Shown here: positions 36,071 through 46,000 of the stretch, piece by piece | How the letters are laid out: each line of letters begins with the position of its first letter | Numbering within the stretch: position 1 is the stretch's first letter | Origin: G963663315 sp965214205 | GTDB taxonomy: Bacteria; Pseudomonadota; Gammaproteobacteria; Arenicellales; Poriferihabitantaceae | Length of the DNA: 64,000 nucleotides | NCBI GenBank assembly: GCA_965214205.1 | Contig: OZ243941.1 | Coordinates: 2,259,308 to 2,323,307 of the forward strand | Direction of reading: 5' to 3' | Made by a program: the position numbers and the translations under genes | Notes under the pieces: generated by a model | Seen by the model: the letters and a program-made list of their open reading frames with translations, nothing else | Databases searched by the model: none | Told to the model about the DNA's origin: nothing

Positions 36071-37954
36071 CTAAATTGAAAGTCTCTTGACGTTCCTGCC
36101 TCCATAGAACCAGTTAACCAGCATTCGGGTCATAATGATCGCGGTAAACAGGGAGGTAATGATGCCAACACTCAGGGTGACCGCAAAACCCTTGATCGGA
36201 CCGGTGCCGAAGTTGAACAGGACAACAGCCGCGATCAGCGTGGTGATATTCGCGTCTATAATGGTCGAAAGCGCCCGGTCATAACCCGTATGAATACTGG
36301 CCTGGGGCGAATTGCCGTTCCTGATTTCCTCTCTGATTCTCTCAAAAACAAGAACATTGGCATCCACTGCCATACCGACCGTCAACACGATTCCGGCCAC
36401 CCCCGGCAATGTCAGTGTCGCCTGCAGCATGGATAACACGGCGACGATCAGCATCAGGTTGATCGACAACGCGATCATCGCCGCAAAACCGAACACCCGG
36501 TAGTAGACCAGCATAAAAAGCAGAACCAGGACAAACCCCATGATGACCGAAAGGAAACCCTGATCGATATTGGCCTGCCCCAGGCTCGGTCCCACCGTGC
36601 GCTCCTCAATGATTTCGACCGGCGCGGCCAGCGCGCCCGATCTCAGCATCAACGCCAGGTCCCGGGCTTCATCGACTGAATCAATCCCTTCGATCTGATA
36701 GCGTTTGCCGAGTTGGTCACGGATCACCGGCGCGGTCAGCACTTCTTCAATCCGTTTGCTGATACGGACCGGGTTGCCCTGATCATCGGTTACCAGATTG
36801 CCGTCCGCGTCTTTCCTGTTTTCCGAAATCAGCTCGAGATAGACCACCGCCATCCGGTTGCCGACATTCTCCCCGGTGACCCGGCTATTGATGCCCGCGG
36901 CCTCGGCGTCCAGGGTGATGCTGACAATCGGAGAACCCGTTTGCGTGTCCAGACTGGCGGCGGCATCCACGATATTGTCACCGGAATAGATCACTTTCCT
37001 GAACAGCAGGATGCGCCGTCCATCCCGGTACCGGTATAATCTTGAACCGGCCGGCGCCTGGCCGGACTCAATGGCCGCGGCATCGTTCTTTTCGTCCACC
37101 AGATGCATCTCAAGCGTCGCCGCCCGGCCCAGTATGGCTTTCGCCCGCGCGGTATCCTGCACGCCCGGCAATTGAATGACGATCCGGTCATCCCCCTGCC
37201 GCTGCACCACCGGTTCCGCCACACCCAGTTGATCAACCCGGTTTCTCAGTGCGGTCAGGTTTTGCTCGAGCGCAAACTCACGGATCTCCTTAACCTGGTC
37301 CTCGCTCATCCGCAGCAGCAGTTTCTCAGGACTGTTTTCATCTTCCCGGATATCCAGGTCGGGGTAAGCCTCATTCAATACCTCCAGGGCCTGAATGCGC
37401 TGACCGGGATTGCGGATCACCGCCTCCAACTCCCCGGACGCGCCCCGCGTCACGCTTCGATACCGCAACTTGTTCTCCCTCAGGGTTGCCTTGACGTTAT
37501 CCTGATAACGATCCTCCGCCCGCGCAATCGCGCTTTGCATATCTACCTGCAACAGAAAATGAACCCCGCCCCGGAGGTCAAGCCCCAGATACATCGGCAG
37601 CGCGCCCGACGCGGTCAGCCATTGCGGCGCCCCGGATAGCAGCGTCAACGCAATCGAATAATTCCGTCCCAGCCCGGATTCCAGCAGTTCCCGGGCGCGC
37701 AACTGGCTCTCATCGTCGTCAAATCGAATACGGATGCCTTTTTCATCCTGGGAAAGCGACTTGATCGCGACAGACCCTGAGTTCAGTATGGATTCAACGC
37801 GGGCCAACTCACCGGATTGAACGCTCAAACCACGGGCGCCGCGAATCTGGATTCCGGGATCATTGCCATAGATATTCGGCAACGCGTAGAAAAGACCGGT
37901 AGTCACCACCACCAGGACAAGAAAATACTTCCACCAGACAGTTTGATTTAACAT
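36071..37954 (-). CDS. secD: Protein translocase subunit SecD
   Basis: This is a 627-residue inner-membrane protein. After one N-terminal helix comes the large periplasmic P1 domain, starting LGLDLRGGVHFLLQVDM. The five C-terminal helices include VGMAVDANVLVFERIREE with its functional aspartate. It is the partner of SecF, and yajC-secD-secF is the standard operon. Confidence 0.97.
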   Translation of the reverse strand: MLNQTVWWKYFLVLVVVTTGLFYALPNIYGNDPGIQIRGARGLSVQSGELARVESILNSGSVAIKSLSQDEKGIRIRFDDDESQLRARELLESGLGRNYSIALTLLSGAPQWLTASGALPMYLGLDLRGGVHFLLQVDMQSAIARAEDRYQDNVKATLRENKLRYRSVTRGASGELEAVIRNPGQRIQALEVLNEAYPDLDIREDENSPEKLLLRMSEDQVKEIREFALEQNLTALRNRVDQLGVAEPVVQRQGDDRIVIQLPGVQDTARAKAILGRAATLEMHLVDEKNDAAAIESGQAPAGSRLYRYRDGRRILLFRKVIYSGDNIVDAAASLDTQTGSPIVSITLDAEAAGINSRVTGENVGNRMAVVYLELISENRKDADGNLVTDDQGNPVRISKRIEEVLTAPVIRDQLGKRYQIEGIDSVDEARDLALMLRSGALAAPVEIIEERTVGPSLGQANIDQGFLSVIMGFVLVLLFMLVYYRVFGFAAMIALSINLMLIVAVLSMLQATLTLPGVAGIVLTVGMAVDANVLVFERIREEIRNGNSPQASIHTGYDRALSTIIDANITTLIAAVVLFNFGTGPIKGFAVTLSVGIITSLFTAIIMTRMLVNWFYGGRNVKRLSI

Positions 37955-37981
37955 GGGGACAGGGCGCCGGGCCCCGGACGG

Positions 37982-38305
37982 TCAGAATTTAACGGTACCC
38001 TTCGGCATCATCTGTGAAATAGCGGGACGCTGCACCTTGACCGAGACCTCCGGCGCAATCTGCACCGTCACGAAACTGTCGTCAACCTCCGTGATTTTGC
38101 CGAGAACCCCGCCATTGGTTACCACTTCGTTGCCTTTTTCCAGTGATGACACCATGTTCCTGTGTTCCTTGGCGCGTTTCTGTTGCGGGCGAATCAGTAG
38201 AAAATAAAAGACCACGAAGATCAGGATCATCGGCAGTAATCCAACCAAACCGCCTCCACCTCCCAGGCCGTCTTGCGCCCAGGCGTCTGAAATCAAAAAA
38301 TTCAT
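37982..38305 (-). CDS. yajC: Sec translocon accessory subunit YajC
   Basis: This is a 107-residue protein. A single transmembrane helix (about 22-42, ending FYFLLIRPQQKRAKEH) is followed by a small cytosolic barrel, GNEVVTNGGVLGKITEVDD. It is first in the operon. The tgt and queA genes that often precede it are not present; a lipid-transport gene diverges instead. A weak TTGTTT-17-CATAAC promoter candidate lies upstream. Confidence 0.94.
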   Translation of the reverse strand: MNFLISDAWAQDGLGGGGGLVGLLPMILIFVVFYFLLIRPQQKRAKEHRNMVSSLEKGNEVVTNGGVLGKITEVDDSFVTVQIAPEVSVKVQRPAISQMMPKGTVKF

Positions 38306-38431
38306 CTATTAAAGTCCGGTTATGCTCTATGCAGGATGATTAAACAATCGACACTACCCAATGGCAATGCCCGGCAATGCAGCTGGCCTGCATTTTTCCG
38401 GTTGCGATTATGCCACAATCGGGATGCTTTT

Positions 38432-38460
38432 TTCACACAGGATAGTTTTATTGTTAGAAT
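38432..38460 (+). promoter_or_regulatory. Sigma-70-type promoter of the RND transporter gene
   Basis: TTCACA (38432-38437) and TAGAAT (38455-38460) are separated by 17 bases, one mismatch each to consensus. Predicted initiation near 38467 leaves a leader of about 38 bases before the ATG at 38505. It also supports that start over upstream in-frame codons. Confidence 0.6.
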
Positions 38461-38504
38461 CAAGACTCTTATCCAAGGATAGTCTGATCCATAGATTCTA
38501 CACC

Positions 38505-40805
38505 ATGATATCCAAATTGAAGTCCGACTTTTTCGACTGGGTTGTGGGACGCCCCGCATGGACGATAGCCATCAGTTTCATGGCGATCGCAATCCTCACC
38601 GCGGGAGTACAGCAGCTGATTACCGTCGGTGTGGATCTCCGAAATCACTTCAATGACGATGATCCACACTTGATTGAACTGGATAACTTCGAAGATCTCT
38701 ACGCCTTGTCCGACGGCGTGCTCGTGGTTGTTGCTCCGCCAAATGACACCGTTTTCACGCGCGAAGCGCTGGTTGCTGTTGAGGACTTGACGGAAGCATT
38801 GTGGCAAACACCCTATTCTACCCGTGTTGATTCCATTACGAACTATTCACACACCGAAGGACAAGAAGACACTCTGATAGTCGAGCCGTTGGTCGATGAT
38901 GCTACGTTTCTTGATGATGGAAAAATCGAACGGATTCGATTTATTGCTCTCACCACACAGGAGACAGTCGGCCGGTTTGTCTCTCGAGACGGCCGTCTGG
39001 CCGGGTTGACCGTAAGCCTGGTACTTCCCGACAAGGGACGGGAACAGGCAAAAAATGAAGTGGTTGACGCTCTCCACGATCTGGTCAACACACAGCGCGC
39101 TGCACACCCTGACATTGAATACCATATCTATGGTGAACTATTGTTGGACCGAGCAGTTCGCGACGCATTGACTGACGATATGTCTATTCTGGCGCCGATT
39201 GCACTTGCGATGATGGTGCTGGTGGCCATTTTCTTACTTCGTTCGGCCTGGGCGGTTTGTGGAATTCTCATAATGATAATCGGAGTGATGGCATCGAGTT
39301 TTGGACTTTCTGGCTGGGTCGGTTTGAAATTCTACGCAGAGAGCGGGGCCGCGCCATTCGTCCTGATGGCGATTGCTGTCGCACACTCCGTCCATTTGAT
39401 TCAAGGAATGACGGGGGGAAGACTTCGCGGAATGGAACGTAAGGCCGCCATCGTTTATTCCCTGCAAGCTAATGTCCGCCCGATTTTTCTCACTTCGCTC
39501 ACAACCGCGATCGGTTTTCTGAGTCTGAATTTTTCGGAAATGCCTCCTTTCCGGGCCATGGGCAATATCGTTGCGTTTGGCGCTATGCTTGCCTTTGTTT
39601 ATTCGGTCACGCTCTTGCCTGCGTTGTTGTCAATGATGCCCATGCGCGTCCCGTCCAAACAAAATATTGGAGTACAATTTTTCGACCGATTGGCAGCTTT
39701 CGTTGTTTCCAAAAGCGCCCTGTTACTCTGGTCTTTCGCTATTCTGTTATTAGTGAGTGTGGTTGGGATTTTGAGAATTGAATTAAACGATAACAATGTC
39801 AAACTCCTGAACGAAAGCTACGAGTTGCGCCGGTCTGCCGATTTCATCAACGATAATTTTTCCGGACTGGATTATTTTGAATATTCACTGAAATCCGGGC
39901 GCGAAGGAGGCATCACTGACATCGAGTATCTGGAGCAGGTAGATTCATTTGCAAATTGGCTTCGCGAGCAACCCGAAGTCTCTCATGTCACCTCGATTGC
40001 CGATGTCATGAAGCGGCTGAATCAGAATCTGCACGGTGACGCGGCCGATTCCTATACCCTTCCTGACAACTCTGACCTTGCAGCGCAGTATCTGTTTCTT
40101 TATGAACTCTCTCTTCCGGCTGGACTCGATCTGAACAATCTCATCACCTTTGATCGTTCGGCAACCCGCGCAACGGTTGTCATCAAGGGAATGTCGGTCA
40201 AGGAACAAATTGAGTTAGATAATCGAGCGGTAGCCTGGTTGCAGAAAAACGCGCCACAGATGCAAACCGGGGCGACTGGCGTTGTCGTTGTCAGCGCTTA
40301 CTCGGTAATGAGAAACATAGAAAAAATGTTGATTGGTACCTTAATCGCGATGTCGATCGTTTCTCTGCTCTTGATTTTTGAATTCAGAAGCCTGCGTCTG
40401 GGGCTGTTGAGTCTGGTACCTAATTTCTTGCCGGCAATCATAGCGATGGGAGCGTGGGGTTATGCTGTCGGAACCGTCAGTATTGCGGCCTCACTGGTTA
40501 CCGCTATAGCGTTTGGTATTGTCGTGGACGACACCATCCATCTGCTGTCCAAATACCGGAAGTCACGCGCAGAGGGCAAGTCACCGGAGGAGGCAATCGC
40601 GCCAACTTTCAGACTGGTTGGCAGACCTCTGCTGACCACAACATTGATTTTTGCACTGGGGTTTCTGGTATTTGGTATATCGGGGCTATCGACCAATCAG
40701 ACACTCGGCTTGCTGGTAGGACTGATGGTCATCATTGCAGTGGTCGCGGATTTTCTGTTGTTCCCGCCACTACTTATGGCTCTCGATAAGGTAAAGCGCC
40801 GGTGA
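38505..40805 (+). CDS. RND/MMPL-family lipid exporter, BstA- or HpnN-like
   Basis: This 766-residue protein has two homologous halves (about 1-385 and 386-766). Each has one leading helix, a periplasmic domain and five clustered helices. The halves share the motifs PIFLTSLTTAIGFLSLNFS and PLLTTTLIFALGFLVFGIS. FGIVVDDTIHLLSKYRKSR in the second half carries the proton-relay aspartates. It belongs with small RND proteins that move hydrophobic lipids (MmpL, HpnN for hopanoids, BstA for sterols) rather than tripartite drug pumps. It converges on the oxidosqualene-cyclase operon, so export of that product is the likely job. No membrane-fusion or TolC partner is present. By eye it is AT-richer than its Sec neighbours. 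Confidence 0.8.
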   Translation: MISKLKSDFFDWVVGRPAWTIAISFMAIAILTAGVQQLITVGVDLRNHFNDDDPHLIELDNFEDLYALSDGVLVVVAPPNDTVFTREALVAVEDLTEALWQTPYSTRVDSITNYSHTEGQEDTLIVEPLVDDATFLDDGKIERIRFIALTTQETVGRFVSRDGRLAGLTVSLVLPDKGREQAKNEVVDALHDLVNTQRAAHPDIEYHIYGELLLDRAVRDALTDDMSILAPIALAMMVLVAIFLLRSAWAVCGILIMIIGVMASSFGLSGWVGLKFYAESGAAPFVLMAIAVAHSVHLIQGMTGGRLRGMERKAAIVYSLQANVRPIFLTSLTTAIGFLSLNFSEMPPFRAMGNIVAFGAMLAFVYSVTLLPALLSMMPMRVPSKQNIGVQFFDRLAAFVVSKSALLLWSFAILLLVSVVGILRIELNDNNVKLLNESYELRRSADFINDNFSGLDYFEYSLKSGREGGITDIEYLEQVDSFANWLREQPEVSHVTSIADVMKRLNQNLHGDAADSYTLPDNSDLAAQYLFLYELSLPAGLDLNNLITFDRSATRATVVIKGMSVKEQIELDNRAVAWLQKNAPQMQTGATGVVVVSAYSVMRNIEKMLIGTLIAMSIVSLLLIFEFRSLRLGLLSLVPNFLPAIIAMGAWGYAVGTVSIAASLVTAIAFGIVVDDTIHLLSKYRKSRAEGKSPEEAIAPTFRLVGRPLLTTTLIFALGFLVFGISGLSTNQTLGLLVGLMVIIAVVADFLLFPPLLMALDKVKRR

Positions 40806-40841
40806 CATCCGGGTGCCCGGAACATCAGTAGGACAAATACT

Positions 40842-42860
40842 TCAAGTCGGCAAATCGTGTAATTGCCTTGCGATACGCAATTTAAGTTTCCTGGTAACTG
40901 ACAAGCCCGGCAAGGGGTTAATCTTGAGTCTGTAATCACTGGGCAACGGCGCAAACTCAAAATAATAGGCAATATTCAACAGGGTAAGCAGTAACTGAAA
41001 GTTCACCCATATCTGGCCCATACACCTGTGGGTATCCAGCCCAAACGGAGCATATCCGGGACCCTGATGTTCTTTGCGCGATGGCAGATAACGGTCGATA
41101 TCAAATTCATAGGGGTCCGGAAAGCTGTCATTCATATAATGGGACGCGGTTTGTATAATGAACAACCGTTCGCCAACCGGTAGCGAATAATTTTCCACAA
41201 CACAAGAATTCGCCACGTTACGAACTAACATGGAGATAATCGGATATTTACGCAGGCATTCCATGAGGAAACGACGTGTAGTGTCACATTTGTCCAGAGA
41301 AAAATTACTGTCGCTTAAATTTCCGCCGTTAAAAACAGTATTTGCTTCATCACGAATTTTCGCCGCAAGTTCCGGTTGTCTCGCCATTTCAAAAAGCGCG
41401 AATCCCAAACTATCGCCAAGATAAATGCTCTGGAATACCGGTGTCACCGCTAACATGAATGGAAGGTTTTGTTCAGGAATAAATTGCGGATCGTTATTGT
41501 GTAAAGAAATAACATCATCTCCCAAGCTCTGCATAGCGCCTGCACGCTGATTAGGAATATGATTTTGTTCGATGCGTTGCAAGAGTTCGCCGTAAAGCCG
41601 GAAACGACGTTTCATAGCAGGCGTGTGCGACAGGAATTTTGGCAGGATGTCTCCGACGTAACAGATGATCGCCCTTTCATTCCATCTGACCAAATCCTCA
41701 AACAGATCTTGCGCATTCGTACCGAGAAGAAATTGAAACATTTGCAAGTTGATCATTAATCGAGCATCTCGCTGTACTTCCAGCTCCGAACCCGCTTGCC
41801 AGTTTTCAGAAATCATGAATTGCTGAGTCAGTCGGCATATTTCATCCCGCCTTTCATGGATTCTTGCTGCAGAATAGACTCTTCCCATCAATTTTCGGAG
41901 TTGGAAATGCTCCGCGCCATCCAATGACGGGATCAATCCGTTGGCGCCACAAGCCTTTTCCACGTCCCGGAAAAAATTCCCGGATGTCATGACCCTGCGC
42001 GCATTTCGGGATACCCATTGATTGATCTCGGGCCCGGCCATGAACGTTCGCGTTTTTTGAAACGGCACGCCAATTTGAAAGACCGGACCATATTGTTCGG
42101 CGAGAGCCCCGAATAAAGCCGGAAGGTTTCCATCCCTCAAATGTTGGTTTGTAAGTATGCTTTTCAGAGGAATCTTCGGAATTTTTCTTGTGAGATGTGT
42201 CTGCCGCAACATCGGTGTAATGATTGTTTGCTTAACGGCGGCAGAGATAGCCCGATTGATTAGCTCCGTACTGCAAATCCACTCGATACGCTTTTCGTTT
42301 TCCTCATCAAGTTCAAAAATGAGTGGAAGAACATTGCACGCGTTCAACAGGCCGATGATAAAGGAATCTTCCGGGTCGGGAATCGTATCGGTGAAAATCG
42401 CTTCTCTGATGCGCGCCTTGACGTATGGGTCGACCTTTCCACCGCTGTGATGTTCTTGCGGTTCCCCATGCCGAATGGATTCCTCTATTGTATAGAAATC
42501 ACCTTCATGATGCTTCAGAACTCCTGAATCAACCAGGGATTTCAAAGTATCGCTGATGATAGTCTCGGAATGAACGGTGAGCTGTTCTATCCAGTAACCT
42601 GTCTCTTTTTGCGGGCCTGAATGGGATGCTATTGTCTCCAGGCATGGATCCAATAGGGGATCCCCGGTTTTGGTGTCGGAGATAAGAATAAGTGATTGTT
42701 GGTCCGAATCAATGCGCAATTTCAGGGCGAGATCTGCCAGAACGGCGCCTACGATGGAGCAGTTCAGGTTCCAACCTTCCAACTGGTAGAAATAACCGGT
42801 CTTCTCGTTGAGAATCATGCAAAGGAATTCTTGCGGAATATTCAACGAACGCTTGGTCAT
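40842..42860 (-). CDS. GPP34 (GOLPH3-like) domain fused to cytochrome P450
   Basis: This is a 672-residue two-domain protein. Residues 1-215 match the GPP34/GOLPH3 fold: NIPQEFLCMILNEKTG opening, a TGDPLLD motif at 66-72, and RIREAIFTDTIPDPEDSFI at about 150-168. Residues about 225-672 are a P450: C-helix GAEHFQLRK (315-323), I-helix LGDSLG (481-486), ExxR at E534-R537, and haem thiolate C613 in FGLDTHRCMG. The I-helix lacks the AGxHT signature of CYP51, so sterol 14-demethylation is not supported. GPP34 domains bind acidic phosphoinositide-type membranes in eukaryotes; here the domain could place the P450 on a membrane holding its lipid substrate. It is the last gene of the cyclase operon, with its own promoter. 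Confidence 0.8.
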   Translation of the reverse strand: MTKRSLNIPQEFLCMILNEKTGYFYQLEGWNLNCSIVGAVLADLALKLRIDSDQQSLILISDTKTGDPLLDPCLETIASHSGPQKETGYWIEQLTVHSETIISDTLKSLVDSGVLKHHEGDFYTIEESIRHGEPQEHHSGGKVDPYVKARIREAIFTDTIPDPEDSFIIGLLNACNVLPLIFELDEENEKRIEWICSTELINRAISAAVKQTIITPMLRQTHLTRKIPKIPLKSILTNQHLRDGNLPALFGALAEQYGPVFQIGVPFQKTRTFMAGPEINQWVSRNARRVMTSGNFFRDVEKACGANGLIPSLDGAEHFQLRKLMGRVYSAARIHERRDEICRLTQQFMISENWQAGSELEVQRDARLMINLQMFQFLLGTNAQDLFEDLVRWNERAIICYVGDILPKFLSHTPAMKRRFRLYGELLQRIEQNHIPNQRAGAMQSLGDDVISLHNNDPQFIPEQNLPFMLAVTPVFQSIYLGDSLGFALFEMARQPELAAKIRDEANTVFNGGNLSDSNFSLDKCDTTRRFLMECLRKYPIISMLVRNVANSCVVENYSLPVGERLFIIQTASHYMNDSFPDPYEFDIDRYLPSRKEHQGPGYAPFGLDTHRCMGQIWVNFQLLLTLLNIAYYFEFAPLPSDYRLKINPLPGLSVTRKLKLRIARQLHDLPT

Positions 42861-42898
42861 GGCGTAACCACTCCACTCAAAGATATGATAATTTTTAA

Positions 42899-42926
42899 AT
42901 TGTAGTTGCGGCCCGAAGCCTGCCAA
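42899..42926 (-). promoter_or_regulatory. Promoter candidate for the GPP34-P450 gene
   Basis: On the minus strand, TTGGCA (42926-42921) and TACAAT (42904-42899) are 16 bases apart. The leader would be about 32 bases to the ATG at 42860. A second set, TTCACA (43008-43003) 17 bases from TAGTAT (42985-42980), lies upstream in the same 208-base gap. The P450 can therefore be expressed apart from the cyclase. Confidence 0.5.
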
Positions 42927-43068
42927 CTCTACAGCCAGGGACTCTGCTATCAGATGTGCGCTGTTCGGTCACGCGTATGATACTATCAGGAACCGTCTGT
43001 AATGTGAAGATGAAACCACCACCCGGTCGGCAGACCGAATCACGAGAGAATGGTTGTCGTCGGCAGCG

Positions 43069-46000
43069 CTAACCCGAAAGACCCACAGATGCAGGCTCTG
43101 GTAGCGCGGTGCGGGCGCTAACGCGCTCCGCGACATACACCGCCTCAGTCTGTCCTGTATTGTCATTCGATTGGGCGGACCCCGTCAGCTCCAGCCGGGA
43201 GCGGAGACGCTGTTGGTAGAGACCGAGCGCATGGAGCGGGAAATACATTCGATAGAGCGCATAATCCAGCAGCGCTGTACGAAAAAAGACTCCGACCATC
43301 TCCTGCCGGGGCCAGGAGCCATCCGCCTGCTGGGCATCCAGCAAGAATCGCGCACCTCTCGAGATCGCATTCCAGTTCGAGTCTCTTGCCTCCAAAAGCG
43401 CGATCATTGCCCACGCTGTCTGAATGACCTGACTTTCCTCGTGTGCCACATATCGACCGGACAGACAGCCACTGTGATGTTCACCCCAGCCGCCGTTACT
43501 ATGCTGTTGATTCAGCAGCCACCGGCAGGCCAGGCGTACCGCCGGGTCTCCCGGATGAGCGCCGGCGGCAAGCAGTCCCCTGATCCCGAAAAGGGTGCCA
43601 TAAATGAACTGAACACCCCACACGCCGCGCCAGGAGCCATCGTAGCCTTGCGAGCGCCGAAGCCAGACATCCGCCCGCGTAATGGCCTTCATTACCGCCC
43701 GCTCGATGTTGTCCGGTAAATATCGTCTGCAGGCAGCGAATGCCGCGAGACAGGAAGCTGTGCATTCGACATAAGAATTCTCAGTCATCGAGTCGCCAAA
43801 CATCTCTGCCGGATTCAGCCATTCGAGGCCAAACCGGGAGCGTCTCGCCTCATAGCTGCCAAAACCGCCATCCCCGTTTTGACCGCGCAACATGAATTGA
43901 ACCGCCTCGCCGAGCCTTGCAGTATCCGCAGCTTGTGTGTGGGTCGCGATCAACCCAAGCGTCGCTTCCGCGGTACAATCCGTCACCGGCCAGCCATGCC
44001 AGCCCCCGGCAAAACACCAACCGCCCCTGGGGTCATTCCGCCAGGCTTCGCGAAAGCCTTCAAAACTTGTACGTATTTGCTGTCTCATGAGGAAGTCAGC
44101 GCCGTCTGACATGGCATTTTCGACACCGTCGATATCGGATACCGTTGTCAACGCCTGGAGCGCGAATCCCGTGTCCCACGAAGCGCTTCTCGCGCCAGTG
44201 ACTCGCATTCCATTGTCCTCGTCTTCCCAGATCCAGCCGTTCAGGCGTTGCAGAGCCCGGAGACAGTCTGGATCGTCCGCATCCCGTATCCACAAGGCAA
44301 GAATATTGAGCATTCCGCTGACCGGGGAAATGCTTGTGTGGTCGGTGGTTTGCAGTTCCCATTTGATGTGCCGGTTAATCCGGTCCAGACATCGGTTGCG
44401 GAGACGTTGTGTGTGATAACGCTCGTATATTCTTGCAACCCTGTATCCGGTCCGCAGCCAAAAACCGGGGCGCACATACAGGTCACCGTCTCGCAAGCGG
44501 CTACCCGCCGTGGAAAAATCGACATTCGCGAATCCTTCGGCAAAAAGCTCCTCTCTTAACGACACGATCACAGGAGTCACGGGCGCCTGGAACCGGTGTG
44601 GATAAATCGCCGACATGGCCATGTAGATAAGCCGGGTATGACAGTACCAGTTCGATGGATGTATCGCCAACCGGCGCGGCAAAGCCCACAACTCCGGCAG
44701 AATGACGTTCACTCCGCGCCAGTCGTAGAGATTAAGAAGCGCCAGCCAGAATTTCCCCCAACTCGGAATATCGACCACCCCTCGGGTCTGCAAGAATTGG
44801 CTGGCTGGCCTGAGCAATGGATCATCCTTCGGGACGCCAAGCAACCTGGCTGCGACATAGACCAGAGTGGTAACAAACAGATGAGGTTCCGAGCGCTCAT
44901 GCATACCCCACAACCCGCCATCGAGACGGGTTTGAGCGAAAGAACGCAGAATAAGCTGGCATCGACCGGATTCAACGGGTTTTTCCATGATGTGATGCAA
45001 CAGCACATATTGCGCGGTGAGCATGGGGCACCACACCATTTCCCCTTCCCATGATCCGTCTTCACCCTGCAACTCCAGCAGGCGCGAGGTCGCGAGTTTC
45101 AAGCCCGAATCCGCATCAGGGGAAACAAACTCTGCAGGAGGACCAGGCTGGGGGGCACGGACTTGCGATGGCATGGAATTCTGAAACACTTTTGACAACG
45201 CACTCCAATCCTGCCCGGACAGCGCTCCTGACCCGCTTCTCGCTCTGGACAATCGCCAAATGCTTCTCAGCAACCATCCGATTCTGACCGCAAGCGCACA
45301 ATTGGCATTGCCCGCCTTGCGCCAGGCAAGCCGATTGAGGGTTCGTGGAATCTGCGCGAAAACCGCACGCGCCACCGTCCTGAAAAAGGCTCCCACCATA
45401 CCAACCGCCGAAATATCTTCACAGCCGAGCAGACGCATGGTGCGATCACGGAATGCGGGATTTATGCGGGCGCTGTGATAGATAGCATGCCTGAGTGCGA
45501 CCGCTTCGACGCGATGATCGGTAAAGACTTCGTAGAGCCCCATGGCGAGAAATGGCGATACCCGGGTGGCGCGGAAACGTTTCTCGACAAAGTCCTTGAA
45601 ATTCTCATTATCGGCCAGCGCAACGGCATCACCGAAACCAAAAGTCATGCCCATCGCTGTCATCGGATGATAGTGCCCGGCGGCATCGCCAATCAACACA
45701 CAACGCGAACTGCCGTAGGTAAGATGAGGCCTCAGCTTGTTGGCGCCCACCTGGAATTGCTTACCTCGCAAGGCTTCCATAAAGGCAGATCGCAGCGGAT
45801 GCGGTAATAAATCAAGATACGAGTCGAGCAGGAAGTTGACCCGTTCTCTGGGTTTTGTGTGCCCCATCGGAATATCAGCCATTAACCGGACTTGGTCATC
45901 GTCCAGACGATACATCAGTATTGGACCCGGGCCACCGAGCAACACATGACCGTACCCTTCAAAAGGCAGTGTTATGCCATTCAGTACGACACCCACTGTC

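Noticed and set aside
34990..38340. FMN riboswitch or other riboswitch before riboflavin or Sec genes
   Set aside because: The genes are packed with overlaps or very short gaps, leaving no room for an RFN element; no conserved riboswitch core was seen.
40842..42860. Calling the P450 a CYP51 sterol 14-alpha-demethylase from context
   Set aside because: The I-helix and B'-helix signatures of CYP51 are not visible. Only generic P450 motifs can be supported.
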